NCBI RefSeq assembly: GCF_040096015.1
Contig: NZ_JBBMFO010000001.1
Location: 124,001-188,000, forward strand
Direction of reading: 5' to 3'
DNA: 64,000 nt
DNA from: Peptoniphilus_A hominis
GTDB taxonomy: Bacteria > Bacillota > Clostridia > Tissierellales > Peptoniphilaceae
Under the pieces are notes generated by a model. That model saw nothing but the letters and a program-made list of their open reading frames with translations. It was not told the origin of the DNA and did not search any database. Of the stretch, positions 33,386 through 41,629 are shown piece after piece. Position 1 is the first letter of the stretch. Each line of letters begins with the position of its first letter. A program made the position numbers and the translations under genes.

Positions 33386-34864
33386 ATGAAAATCTTAGAT
33401 GTTTTTAGACCAAAAAAAGTGGAAAATTCTGGCTATGGAAATCATGGTGCAAACACAATTAAAAAATCTCTAATTGGTTGGATGTCTTATTCGGGCAGCC
33501 CCAAAGAGGACATTGACGACAATATAGAATTACTAAGAGAAAGGTCAAGAGACCTATATATGGGGGGAGCACCAATTGCAACTGGAGCCATAAAAACCAT
33601 AAGGACCAACGTAGTTGGTGGAGGTCTAAGACTTAAGGCAAGACTTGATACTGATGTACTTAAGCTTACAGATAACGAGGCGGAGGAAAAAGAAAGACAA
33701 ATTGAAAGGGAGTTTGCCCTTTGGAGTGAGTCCAAGTTGTGTGACGCAGAAAAGAAAAATAATTTCTATGAGCTCCAACAACTTGCTCTCCTATCTCAGC
33801 TTTTAAGCGGAGATGCTTTTGTCCTTCTGCCTGCAATCCAAAAACACAAATTCCCCTACCAGATATCAGTCCAATTAATTGAAAGCGATAGGGTAAGGAC
33901 TCCAAACTCCAAGACCTATGACAAAAATATCGTGTCTGGGATTGAGTTTGGGAAGTATGGAGAACCAGTGGCCTATTATTTTTGCAGAAAGCACCCAGGA
34001 GCCACGTCCTCAATATTTGGAGAGAAATACGACAGAATACCTGCCTATGGGAGAAAAACAGGGCTTGCCAATGTCATCCACATAATGGAGTCAGAAAGAC
34101 CTGGTCAAACAAGGGGGGTCCCAGTCCTTGCAAGTGTTATTGAGCCTCTAAAACAACTAGGCAGATACACTGATGCTGAATTAATGGCAGCAGTTATAAA
34201 CGGTATGTTTACAGTATTTATCGAGATGGAACAGGAGAATTACCAAGAGCCAATGCTTGGGGAGTCAATCCCAGAGGACCAAAGAATTGATGAAGGGGAT
34301 CCAAACGCAATTGAACTTGGAAATGGTGCAGTAGTCCAATTGGGACCAGGAGAAAAAGCTAAAGAGGTAAATCCTGGTAGACCAAACACTGCCTTTGATG
34401 GATTTGTAAGCTCTATCTGCAAGCAAATGGGAGCATCACTTGAAATACCTTACGACCTACTTATGAAACAGTTTGACTCATCTTACTCTGCATCAAGGGC
34501 AGCACTCTTAGAGGCGTGGAAGATGTTTAAAATGCGTAGGGAATGGTTTATATCCGACTTTTGTCAGCCTATCTATGAGCAATGGCTTACAGAGGCAGTT
34601 GCTAAAGGTAGGATTGATGCACCAGGATTTTTTGATGACCCAATTATCCACAAAGCCTACTGTGGTAGTGAGTGGTCTGGACCAACACAAGGTCAGCTTG
34701 ACCCACTAAAAGAAGTAAATGCAGCTGCAAGAAGAGTTGAGGAAGGCTTTTCTACACGCAGTAGGGAAACAACTGAACTTACTGGCGGCGACTATTATCA
34801 AAATATGAGACAAAGCAAAAAAGAAGAAAGATTAAGAGGAGGTGGAGAAGGTGAAAATAATTAA
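33386..34864 (+). CDS. Phage portal protein, lambda GpB family
   Basis: A 492-residue protein. GGAPIATGAIKTIRTNVVG, LSQLLSGDAFVLLPA and SYSASRAALLEAWKMFKMRREWF are typical of lambda-type portals. The dodecameric portal forms the DNA entry vertex. AGGAGGTGAG precedes the ATG. The 3' end overlaps the protease gene. Confidence 0.93.
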   Translation: MKILDVFRPKKVENSGYGNHGANTIKKSLIGWMSYSGSPKEDIDDNIELLRERSRDLYMGGAPIATGAIKTIRTNVVGGGLRLKARLDTDVLKLTDNEAEEKERQIEREFALWSESKLCDAEKKNNFYELQQLALLSQLLSGDAFVLLPAIQKHKFPYQISVQLIESDRVRTPNSKTYDKNIVSGIEFGKYGEPVAYYFCRKHPGATSSIFGEKYDRIPAYGRKTGLANVIHIMESERPGQTRGVPVLASVIEPLKQLGRYTDAELMAAVINGMFTVFIEMEQENYQEPMLGESIPEDQRIDEGDPNAIELGNGAVVQLGPGEKAKEVNPGRPNTAFDGFVSSICKQMGASLEIPYDLLMKQFDSSYSASRAALLEAWKMFKMRREWFISDFCQPIYEQWLTEAVAKGRIDAPGFFDDPIIHKAYCGSEWSGPTQGQLDPLKEVNAAARRVEEGFSTRSRETTELTGGDYYQNMRQSKKEERLRGGGEGENN

Positions 34865-35840
34865 TTTAAAAGGCGAGATTGTATCTGATGACCTAGCCGA
34901 CATGTATAGACATTGGGGTTACACTTGCACAAGTCCAAAGGACTTTGCCGATCTATCGAATGACGATGAGGACATAGAAGTTGTCATCAACTCACGTGGT
35001 GGGTCAGTTACTGATGCAAGCGAAATATTTACAGCCCTTAAGGACTATAAAGGACAAGTTACTGCTAAGATAGTGGGATTTGCAGGCTCATGTGCATCTT
35101 GGATAGCCATGGCAGCCGATAAGGTCAAGATATCCCCTATGGGATTTATTATGATACACAACTCATCATCTTATGCAAGTGGTGACAACAGGGACATGGA
35201 CTCTACGAGTAATATGCTTAAGACAGTAGACGAGGCTATAAGAAATGCCTACAAGGAAAAAACTGGATTAAGTGATGAAGAATTAAAGGACCTAATGGAT
35301 AATGAGACCTGGTTTAACTCATCAAAGGCTTTGGAGAAGAACTTTGCCGATGAAATCATGTTTGAGGAAGAGGCCTTAGTATCTAATAGTTTTTTCAATG
35401 ATTTAAAAATTCCTTCAAAGGAAATTTTAAATATAATCAGCAAAAATCAAGAAGAAAGAGAGGAAGTTGTAATGGATCTAAAAGAATTACAAGAAAAACA
35501 TCCCGAATTATATAACGAAGTTATGAATCTGGGAAAAGAAGAAGGAAGAAAAGAAGAAAGAGAAAGAATCCAAAACATTGAAAACTTAGAAGTTGATGGA
35601 TTCAAGGACCTTGTAAACAAGGCAAAGTTTGAAACTTTTGAAAGTCCTGAAAAGTTAGCTATGAATATTCTTAAGGCTCAAAAAGAGCAAGGAGAAAAAC
35701 AAGTTAAAGACTTTTTAGAGGACAAGGACTTTGTGGTAGAACACGACGCAGAAGAAGAAAAAGTTAAAAACTCAAACAAAGATGATGAGTTTGCAAAACT
35801 TATTGGGGCAATCGCCAATGAAAAAAGGGGGATTAAATAA
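34851..35840 (+). CDS. ClpP-like prohead maturation protease with scaffold-like C-terminus
   Basis: About 329 residues. The S14/ClpP-like domain (residues 1-190) has VINSRGGSVTDA, the nucleophile serine in FAGSCASWIAMAADKV, and GFIMIHNSSS. The last 120 residues are charged and helical, like a scaffold. GTG at 34851 fits GGAGGTGGAGAAG better than the GTG at 34842. It processes the prohead interior. The scaffold part may also be made separately from an internal start. Confidence 0.88.
   Translation: MKIINLKGEIVSDDLADMYRHWGYTCTSPKDFADLSNDDEDIEVVINSRGGSVTDASEIFTALKDYKGQVTAKIVGFAGSCASWIAMAADKVKISPMGFIMIHNSSSYASGDNRDMDSTSNMLKTVDEAIRNAYKEKTGLSDEELKDLMDNETWFNSSKALEKNFADEIMFEEEALVSNSFFNDLKIPSKEILNIISKNQEEREEVVMDLKELQEKHPELYNEVMNLGKEEGRKEERERIQNIENLEVDGFKDLVNKAKFETFESPEKLAMNILKAQKEQGEKQVKDFLEDKDFVVEHDAEEEKVKNSNKDDEFAKLIGAIANEKRGIK
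35472..35840 (+). CDS. Possible nested scaffold protein (Nu3-like internal start)
   Basis: Within the protease gene and in the same frame, ATG at 35472 follows GAGGAAG by seven bases and would give a 122-residue charged helical protein beginning MDLKELQEKHPELYNEV. In lambda, the scaffold Nu3 is made the same way from inside protease gene C. The start is visible in the sequence; its use is inferred. Confidence 0.5.
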   Translation: MDLKELQEKHPELYNEVMNLGKEEGRKEERERIQNIENLEVDGFKDLVNKAKFETFESPEKLAMNILKAQKEQGEKQVKDFLEDKDFVVEHDAEEEKVKNSNKDDEFAKLIGAIANEKRGIK

Positions 35841-36214
35841 TGGATAACCTATACGCAAAAGTCGGAGAATTTAAAGCTGACAACCTAATCAATGATATAG
35901 CAATTACACCTGTGACTAAGTCAGCAAAAATCAAAAAGGCATCAAAGTTAGAAAGGGGAACAATCCTGTCTAAGGATGCTAAAGGCTACTACAAGAAATT
36001 TAATGGAGCAGGCTCAGGGGAGTCAGCAGAAAAACCTGATTGCATCCTAGCTGATGATGTTGATAATCCAGACGAAGATGTATTTGCAGTAGCTTATGCT
36101 ACAGGCATGTTTAACAGAAAAGTCTTAATTTTTGATGGGGAATTATCAGAAGCAGCAGAAGAAATTTTAAGAGAAAAAGGAATCATCCTTAAGGACAATG
36201 TGGAGGTAAAATAA
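35840..36214 (+). CDS. Head decoration protein, lambda gpD-like
   Basis: A 124-residue protein. Position between protease/scaffold and major capsid, size, and segments such as ERGTILSKDAKGYYKK and CILADDVD...VAYATGMFN match head decoration protein D, which stabilises the expanded capsid. Start and stop overlap neighbours as TAATG. Confidence 0.85.
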   Translation: MDNLYAKVGEFKADNLINDIAITPVTKSAKIKKASKLERGTILSKDAKGYYKKFNGAGSGESAEKPDCILADDVDNPDEDVFAVAYATGMFNRKVLIFDGELSEAAEEILREKGIILKDNVEVK

Positions 36215-37260
36215 TGGGAAATTACGATACTATAACACTTTTAAAAGGGATTGAGAATGTAAAACCTGTAAAGACTTTTTTAAGGGACACATTTTTCCCC
36301 GCAAAAAATGACCAAAAACTTGTAACTAAGACAGCACAATTTGATGTTAAAAAAGGCAAAAGAAGAATTGCACCTTTTGTAGCACCAAGAGTTAAGGGAG
36401 TTACTATCTCAAGAGAGGGCTTTGAAACCCACACAATTACAACTCCTTTAATTGCACCTCAAAGAATACTTACAGTTGATGACCTAGAAAACAGAGCCTT
36501 TGGGGAAAGCCTTGTATCAGCAGTGACACCACAACAAAGACAAGCAAAAATCGTGGCTGACGATCTTATGGAACTTGACGAGATGATCACTAGAAGAGAA
36601 GAAGCAATGGCTGCTGACCTACTTTTCAACGGCAAGATTTTTGTTAAGGCTTATATCGACCACGATGGAACTAACACAAGGGATTCTGTAATTGATTTTG
36701 GCAAGAAAACTGATGAAAAGGCTAAAGTCCTTTGGAACACAGAAAATGCTAATATCATCGAGGATTTAAGAAACCTTAGAAGAGAAATCATTAAGGAATC
36801 TGGGGCAAATGCAAATATCCTTATTTTAGGATCTAAAGTTTATGACGAACTACTTAAGAATGAAAAATTCTTAAAATACTTCGACATCAAAAACTTAAAC
36901 CTTGCATCAATTAACCCTGTACTACAAGATGGTGGATCAGTTACTTTTGTGGGTAAGATCCCATCTCTTGGCATTGATATGTACACTTATGATGAGTGGT
37001 ATGTTGACGCAGATGGCGAAGAAAAACCAGTTGTACCAGAGGATAAAATCCTATTAGGCTCAAGAGACTTAGGAAAAATCATGTATGGTGCAGTAACTCA
37101 ACTTGCAGACCAAGGTCAAAATTTTGTGACTTATGTATCTTCAAGAGTACCTAAGGTTTGGGTAGATCCTAACGCTGACAACAGAATGATGAGATTATCA
37201 TCAAGACCAGTTGTAGCACCTAACGACATCGAAGCTTGGAAGGTCCTTAAGGTGCTTTAA
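36214..37260 (+). CDS. Major capsid protein, lambda gpE family
   Basis: A 348-residue protein. TFLRDTFFPAKNDQKLVTKTAQFDV, RQAKIVADDLMELDEMITRREEAMAA and a C-terminal ITQLADQGQ-like region (VTQLADQGQNF) are signatures of the GpE capsid family. It forms the icosahedral shell. No cleavage site was assigned. Confidence 0.93.
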   Translation: MGNYDTITLLKGIENVKPVKTFLRDTFFPAKNDQKLVTKTAQFDVKKGKRRIAPFVAPRVKGVTISREGFETHTITTPLIAPQRILTVDDLENRAFGESLVSAVTPQQRQAKIVADDLMELDEMITRREEAMAADLLFNGKIFVKAYIDHDGTNTRDSVIDFGKKTDEKAKVLWNTENANIIEDLRNLRREIIKESGANANILILGSKVYDELLKNEKFLKYFDIKNLNLASINPVLQDGGSVTFVGKIPSLGIDMYTYDEWYVDADGEEKPVVPEDKILLGSRDLGKIMYGAVTQLADQGQNFVTYVSSRVPKVWVDPNADNRMMRLSSRPVVAPNDIEAWKVLKVL

Positions 37261-37583
37261 TGGCAACCTTAAAGGACTATATCAAGGACTTTGACCTAGA
37301 CACCTTTATAAACATGGACGAGTTTGCAGACGACCATCAAATTAATGGTGAGACTATAAAATGTGTCCTTGACACAGATATTTTTGATGAGAGGTCTACC
37401 TTATCTGGAGACAGGTCTGGTGGAGTATTTAAGGACACCATCTCAATTTTTATAAAAATGTCGGACATAAAGAAACCATTAATTGACGAGATGATGTCTG
37501 TGGACGATGAGGACTACAGGGTAGTAGAGGTCAAGGAAAACATGGGAATGTACGAGATAGTCTTATCTCAATACGACTATTAG
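37260..37583 (+). CDS. Head-tail connector protein, FII-like position
   Basis: A 107-residue acidic protein right after the capsid gene (TAATG overlap). The C-terminal MSVDDEDYRVVEVKENMGMYEIVLSQYD resembles small head-completion proteins of the lambda FII or SPP1 gp16 kind. The assignment rests on size and position more than on motifs. Confidence 0.6.
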   Translation: MATLKDYIKDFDLDTFINMDEFADDHQINGETIKCVLDTDIFDERSTLSGDRSGGVFKDTISIFIKMSDIKKPLIDEMMSVDDEDYRVVEVKENMGMYEIVLSQYDY

Positions 37584-37591
37584 GTGATTAA

Positions 37592-38113
37592 ATGATTGAG
37601 GTACAAATTGAGGGCATAGAAATTTTTGACCAATTAAAAAACTCAGATAAACAGCTAGAAAAGGCTCTGTACTTTGCCAAGAACAGGGCCTTAAATACTG
37701 TCAAAACTGAGTTGGCCAGAGGTGTGCCTAAGAAGTACGACACAAAACAAAAAATTATAAGGGATAGGACAAGAGTCAATAAAAATACTGGAGAGGTATC
37801 TGTAACAGGATCTCCCATAAGGCTTTTTAAATTCCGTGTCACTCCAACATCGCCAAGAAAACAACTTGTAACAGCAAGTGTTAAGAGGGCAAGCAAAAGC
37901 CTGCCTAACGCTTTTGTGCAACAGATGAGAAATGGAACAATCGGAGTTTTTGAGCGTGTCGAAAAAAGCAGGTACCCAATAAGACAACTCTACTCAGTAT
38001 CTGCACCACAGATGGCAGGAAACGAGGAAGTCTTAGAGGGAGCAATGGAAAGGGCCTCAATTGTTTTTGACGAAAGATTATCCCATGAGATAGGCAGGTT
38101 GCTAGATGATTAG
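37592..38113 (+). CDS. Minor tail protein Z-like (GpZ/tail completion)
   Basis: A 173-residue basic protein. FAKNRALNTVKTELARGVPKKY and a central TPTSPRKQLVTASVKR fit prophage minor tail protein Z. It probably finishes the tail end for head joining. It overlaps the next gene by eight bases. Confidence 0.7.
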   Translation: MIEVQIEGIEIFDQLKNSDKQLEKALYFAKNRALNTVKTELARGVPKKYDTKQKIIRDRTRVNKNTGEVSVTGSPIRLFKFRVTPTSPRKQLVTASVKRASKSLPNAFVQQMRNGTIGVFERVEKSRYPIRQLYSVSAPQMAGNEEVLEGAMERASIVFDERLSHEIGRLLDD

Positions 38114-38570
38114 TATAGATTTAGTCGAAGAATTAAAAAAAGACTTAGAAAACCTATTTAAAAAAGAAGATTATGTAGACACTTACAGCACAAAAAATCC
38201 CGACAGGAAGTTGCCAAAAATAAATACGGGTTGGTATACACAAAAAGTTGATAAAGAGGACTTTCCCTATGTGCTTATATCGCCAATCCAAGAGACTTGG
38301 AATCTTGATGTTGCAAAAGTAGAATTGGTCCTAGTAATTGGATCTTACTCCAAGGATTTAGACGGGTGGAAGGACACTGGACTCATAGCAGAGAGAATAA
38401 GGCAGCACTTAACGAGGACTAAGTACATAGCCCAAAAGTATGAAATTAATTCCGATGCTAGAATTGAGTTTCCAGACGACCAACCCTACCCAATAACTTT
38501 TTGTGCCATGTATGTAAGCTTTAATGTCTACAACACTTATAACGAGGAGAGCGGAGAGCTCACTTGGTAA
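38106..38570 (+). CDS. Tail completion/terminator-like protein
   Basis: A 154-residue mixed alpha/beta protein between the Z-like and sheath genes. FPYVLISPIQETWNLDVAKVELVLVIGSYS resembles tail terminator proteins, but I cannot name a family firmly. The role is inferred from position. Confidence 0.5.
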   Translation: MISIDLVEELKKDLENLFKKEDYVDTYSTKNPDRKLPKINTGWYTQKVDKEDFPYVLISPIQETWNLDVAKVELVLVIGSYSKDLDGWKDTGLIAERIRQHLTRTKYIAQKYEINSDARIEFPDDQPYPITFCAMYVSFNVYNTYNEESGELTW

Positions 38571-38587
38571 ATACGAGGAGGATAGAA

Positions 38588-38893
38588 ATGGTAGAGAAAA
38601 AAGAAATAAAAAAAGAAGTCCCTGAGACAAAGGCAGAGCCACTACATCTAATCTATGTAGGGGACACAATCCTAGAACTAGGACTGCTACAGTCTACAGT
38701 TTACATCAACTCACTACCAAAACAAATTGAGGAGAAGTTTGAAGAAGTGCCACAACTTAAAAAGTTATTTGTGCCAGTTGATAAGGCATCACAGGCACTA
38801 CTAGATGCAAGAACTGAGGGTTCAGGCATTTATGCACTTAATAAAATAGTAAAGGAAAAATTTAGAGAACTTAGAAAAAAGGGGGATAAATAA
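38588..38893 (+). CDS. Small protein before the sheath gene
   Basis: About 101 residues from the ATG at 38588 behind GAGGAGG. Lysine/glutamate-rich N-terminus. Proteins of this size often precede the sheath gene in contractile Clostridia phages. Function unknown. Confidence 0.55.
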   Translation: MVEKKEIKKEVPETKAEPLHLIYVGDTILELGLLQSTVYINSLPKQIEEKFEEVPQLKKLFVPVDKASQALLDARTEGSGIYALNKIVKEKFRELRKKGDK

Positions 38894-40338
38894 TGGCTTA
38901 TAGACATGGTGTGTATACACGAGAAATACCCACTAGAATAGTCCCACCAGTAAGGGTGGACTGTGGATTGCCAGTTGTTTTTGGTACAGCACCAATTAAT
39001 AAGGCAATAGATCCTGCAGAAACTAACAGACCTTACCTAATTTTTAGCTACGAAGAAGCAGTTAAGAAATTTGGTTTTTCCGAAGATTGGGAAAATTACA
39101 CATTAAGTGAAATGATTTACTCCCAATTTGCTTTATATGGCATGGCTCCAATTGTATTAGTCAATGTCCTTGACCCAAAAAAGCATATGGAGACAGGCAA
39201 CGGAACTTTTGAAATTGTAAGAGGTAAGGGACAATTAAAAGTTGCAGGGGTAATACCTGAAAGTCTTAAAATTAAGGCTCAAAATGGGGCAGAAGTTTTT
39301 AACCTTGCAGAAGATTACATCATAGAATTTGAAAACGACAATGACTATCCAAATATCATTGTAACAGCAGAAAAAATGGTAGATGGAACTTATACTGCAG
39401 AATTTGACAAGATTACTCCAGAAAAAATAACTAAGAAAGAAATTATCGGCGGTATTGATGGAGCAACTAATAAAAAGACAGGTCTTGAACTTGTATCTGA
39501 GGTATATCCAAGATTTGGTCTTGTACCTGGAATTGTTGCAGCACCAGGCTACTCTGGGGACTCCGAAGTTGCAGCAATTATGGAAACTAAGGCCGCAAGA
39601 ATTAACGGAGTCTTTAAGGCTGATGCTTTAATCGACCTAGATGCAGATAAAAATTACGATGAGGTGTCAAGAGAAAAGAACATCAAGAACTTTGTCTCAA
39701 CTCATCAATTTGTATGTTATCCAAAGGTTGGTCTAGGAGATAAGGTATACAATTTATCTACTCACATGATTGGAGTCATCAATCAGACCGACTTTGACAA
39801 TGATGACATACCATACGTTTCACCATCAAATAAGATGATTAAAATTGATAAAACTATCATGAAAGGTGAAGAGAGATTATTTGGACTTGATGAAGCAAAC
39901 TATTTAAATGGTCAAGGTGTGGTTACTGCATTTAATTTCAGCGGTTGGAAACTTTGGGGGAATAGGACAGGGGCTTATCCGTCAAATACAGATGTCAAGG
40001 ATGCCTTTATCCCAATTCGTAGAATGTTTAACTGGGTGGCAAACACGCTCGTTTTAACATTCTGGAATAAGGTTGACAATCCAATGAACAAGAGGTCTGT
40101 AGAAACAATTATTGACTCTGCAAACCTATGGCTTAATGGTCTAGTTGCCCAAGGCTGTCTATACGGGGCAAGGGTAAAAGTACTAACTGACGAAAATCCT
40201 ATTACCGACCTTATGGATGGAATTATAAGATTCCACGTCTACATGACTCCACCTGCACCAATGCGACAAATTGAGTTTATACAAGAGTACAACGTAGAGT
40301 ACTTAAGTACTTTTGTTGAGACTATTGCAGCACTTTAA
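38893..40338 (+). CDS. Tail sheath protein
   Basis: A 481-residue protein. The N-terminus MAYRHGVYTREIPT, the mid-protein GLVPGIVAAPGYSGD and the C-terminal FIQEYNVEYLSTFVETIAAL match contractile tail sheath proteins of the P2 FI type. It shows the phage has a contractile tail. Confidence 0.95.
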   Translation: MAYRHGVYTREIPTRIVPPVRVDCGLPVVFGTAPINKAIDPAETNRPYLIFSYEEAVKKFGFSEDWENYTLSEMIYSQFALYGMAPIVLVNVLDPKKHMETGNGTFEIVRGKGQLKVAGVIPESLKIKAQNGAEVFNLAEDYIIEFENDNDYPNIIVTAEKMVDGTYTAEFDKITPEKITKKEIIGGIDGATNKKTGLELVSEVYPRFGLVPGIVAAPGYSGDSEVAAIMETKAARINGVFKADALIDLDADKNYDEVSREKNIKNFVSTHQFVCYPKVGLGDKVYNLSTHMIGVINQTDFDNDDIPYVSPSNKMIKIDKTIMKGEERLFGLDEANYLNGQGVVTAFNFSGWKLWGNRTGAYPSNTDVKDAFIPIRRMFNWVANTLVLTFWNKVDNPMNKRSVETIIDSANLWLNGLVAQGCLYGARVKVLTDENPITDLMDGIIRFHVYMTPPAPMRQIEFIQEYNVEYLSTFVETIAAL

Positions 40339-40349
40339 GGAGGTAAAAA

Positions 40350-40862
40350 ATGAGAATACCTGATAAATTAATTGGCTTTAATGTCTTTAAGGGCAGTAGA
40401 TTACTTGGGGTTGCTGATGTAACCCTACCAACGCTAGAGTACATGACAGAGACCCTATCTGGTGGCGGAATTGCAGGGGAAACTGAAACACCCGCACTAG
40501 GTCAATTGTCATCTATGACAATATCCATCAACTTTAGGGCCCTATCAGAAGAAATTGCATCTTTTATAGAGCCCGCAGGAACACTACTAAATTGTAGGGG
40601 ATCTCTACAAAAGTATGACTCTGCAACGGGTAAGATTATTCCTTACCCTTGCTCCCTAACTGTATCAGTCCTTCCAAAGTCTGTTGAACTTGGAAAGTTT
40701 GAAGTTGGAAAAGCGACAGACACATCAATTGAGCAAGAAATAACTTACCTAAAGTTATACATCGACAACAAAGAAATCTGCGAAATTGATAAGTTAAACT
40801 ACATTTGCAGAATTGATGGAAAAGACTACCTAGAAGAAGTAAGAGATCAAATTGGAATGTAA
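40350..40862 (+). CDS. Major tail tube protein
   Basis: A 170-residue protein directly after the sheath. LPTLEYMTETLSGGGIAGE and YPCSLTVSVLPKSVELGKFE match P2 FII-type tail tubes. AAGGAGG precedes the ATG. Confidence 0.93.
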   Translation: MRIPDKLIGFNVFKGSRLLGVADVTLPTLEYMTETLSGGGIAGETETPALGQLSSMTISINFRALSEEIASFIEPAGTLLNCRGSLQKYDSATGKIIPYPCSLTVSVLPKSVELGKFEVGKATDTSIEQEITYLKLYIDNKEICEIDKLNYICRIDGKDYLEEVRDQIGM

Positions 40863-40875
40863 GAGGTGTTAAAAG

Positions 40876-41445
40876 TTGAATAATTACGACCCTAATTATG
40901 ACCCTAACAATCTTGCAGTAAATGCGCCTGACTTTGAAGAGCCACATGTGGAAGAAAGACATGTGGCTCAATTTAATCAGGAGCCAGGGCAAGAAGAGGT
41001 CTATAGAAAATACTACGAAGAATTAAAAAACAAGGAAAAAAATGATTTATACAGTGAAAGACCTGAAATAAAATCAAAAAACAGGGAAAATTTGATTTTA
41101 TATGGGGAAAAAGCCGAAATAAAATCAAAAAATGGCGAAAATTTGAATTTATCTGAGGAAAAACCTAGCGAAGAATCAAATAATAAGGTTTTTAAGCTTA
41201 TAAAACCTTTTGAATTCGAGGGAGAACTAATTGAAGAGGTCTATCTTGACCTAGACTCCCTTACAGGTAAGGACATTATGGATGCCTCTAAGGGGGTAGA
41301 AAGTTTTGTCCAAGAAACTAACAAGATTTATCTTGCAAATATTGCTGCCATTGCTATGAAAAGACCTAAGGAAATCATGTATTACATGTCCGCCAAGGAT
41401 GCCACAGCAATTTGCTACTTTGTGATGGATTTTTTAATCGATTAG
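40876..41445 (+). CDS. Tail assembly chaperone, short form
   Basis: A 189-residue protein starting at TTG behind AAGAGGTG. The C-terminal 80 residues (KLIKPFEFEGELIEEVYLDL...) match Mu gp41/P2 E-like tail assembly chaperones. The N-terminal half is low-complexity, with a duplicated YDPN and a 17-residue unit (EIKSKNxENLxL) repeated, so it looks recently expanded. An 11-bp perfect inverted repeat (40939-40969) lies in it. A -1 frameshift near the end extends it. Confidence 0.82.
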   Translation: MNNYDPNYDPNNLAVNAPDFEEPHVEERHVAQFNQEPGQEEVYRKYYEELKNKEKNDLYSERPEIKSKNRENLILYGEKAEIKSKNGENLNLSEEKPSEESNNKVFKLIKPFEFEGELIEEVYLDLDSLTGKDIMDASKGVESFVQETNKIYLANIAAIAMKRPKEIMYYMSAKDATAICYFVMDFLID

Positions 41446-41448
41446 TCG
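41430..41448 (+). promoter_or_regulatory. Programmed -1 ribosomal frameshift site
   Basis: The heptamer T-TTT-TTA (41430-41436) is in the correct X-XXY-YYZ phase of the chaperone frame, three codons before its stop. Five bases later TTAGTCGGTAG can pair with CTTTATCGACTAA about 60 bases downstream, which would stall the ribosome. The -1 frame is open for 60 more codons. Confidence 0.8.
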
Positions 41449-41618
41449 GTAGGGGGATGACGATAAAAAGGATGAGAAAGACCATAAAAAAGTTATTTCT
41501 CAGCCTTTCTTTATCGACTAAAAACAGTATAGATTTTTTTAAGAACACTCCACTTGTAGAACTTGATGAGTGGATTGACACAGTAGACGAGTTTTACAAG
41601 GAAACTAGGAGAAGTTAG
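41436..41618 (+). CDS. Frameshift extension of the tail assembly chaperone
   Basis: In the -1 frame the product continues as FNRLVGRGMTIKRMRK... for 60 residues, ending in a helical segment that looks like the second half of P2 E+E' or lambda GT. It should be read only as a fusion with the chaperone. An internal ATG at 41457 with GGGGG before it could start a separate short protein, which seems less likely. Confidence 0.75.
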   Translation, partial: NRLVGRGMTIKRMRKTIKKLFLSLSLSTKNSIDFFKNTPLVELDEWIDTVDEFYKETRRS

Positions 41619-41629
41619 GAGGTGGCTTT

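Noticed and set aside
41412..41435. Independent start for the second chaperone frame at 41412
   Set aside because: No ribosome site, and the slippery heptamer explains the frame as an extension.
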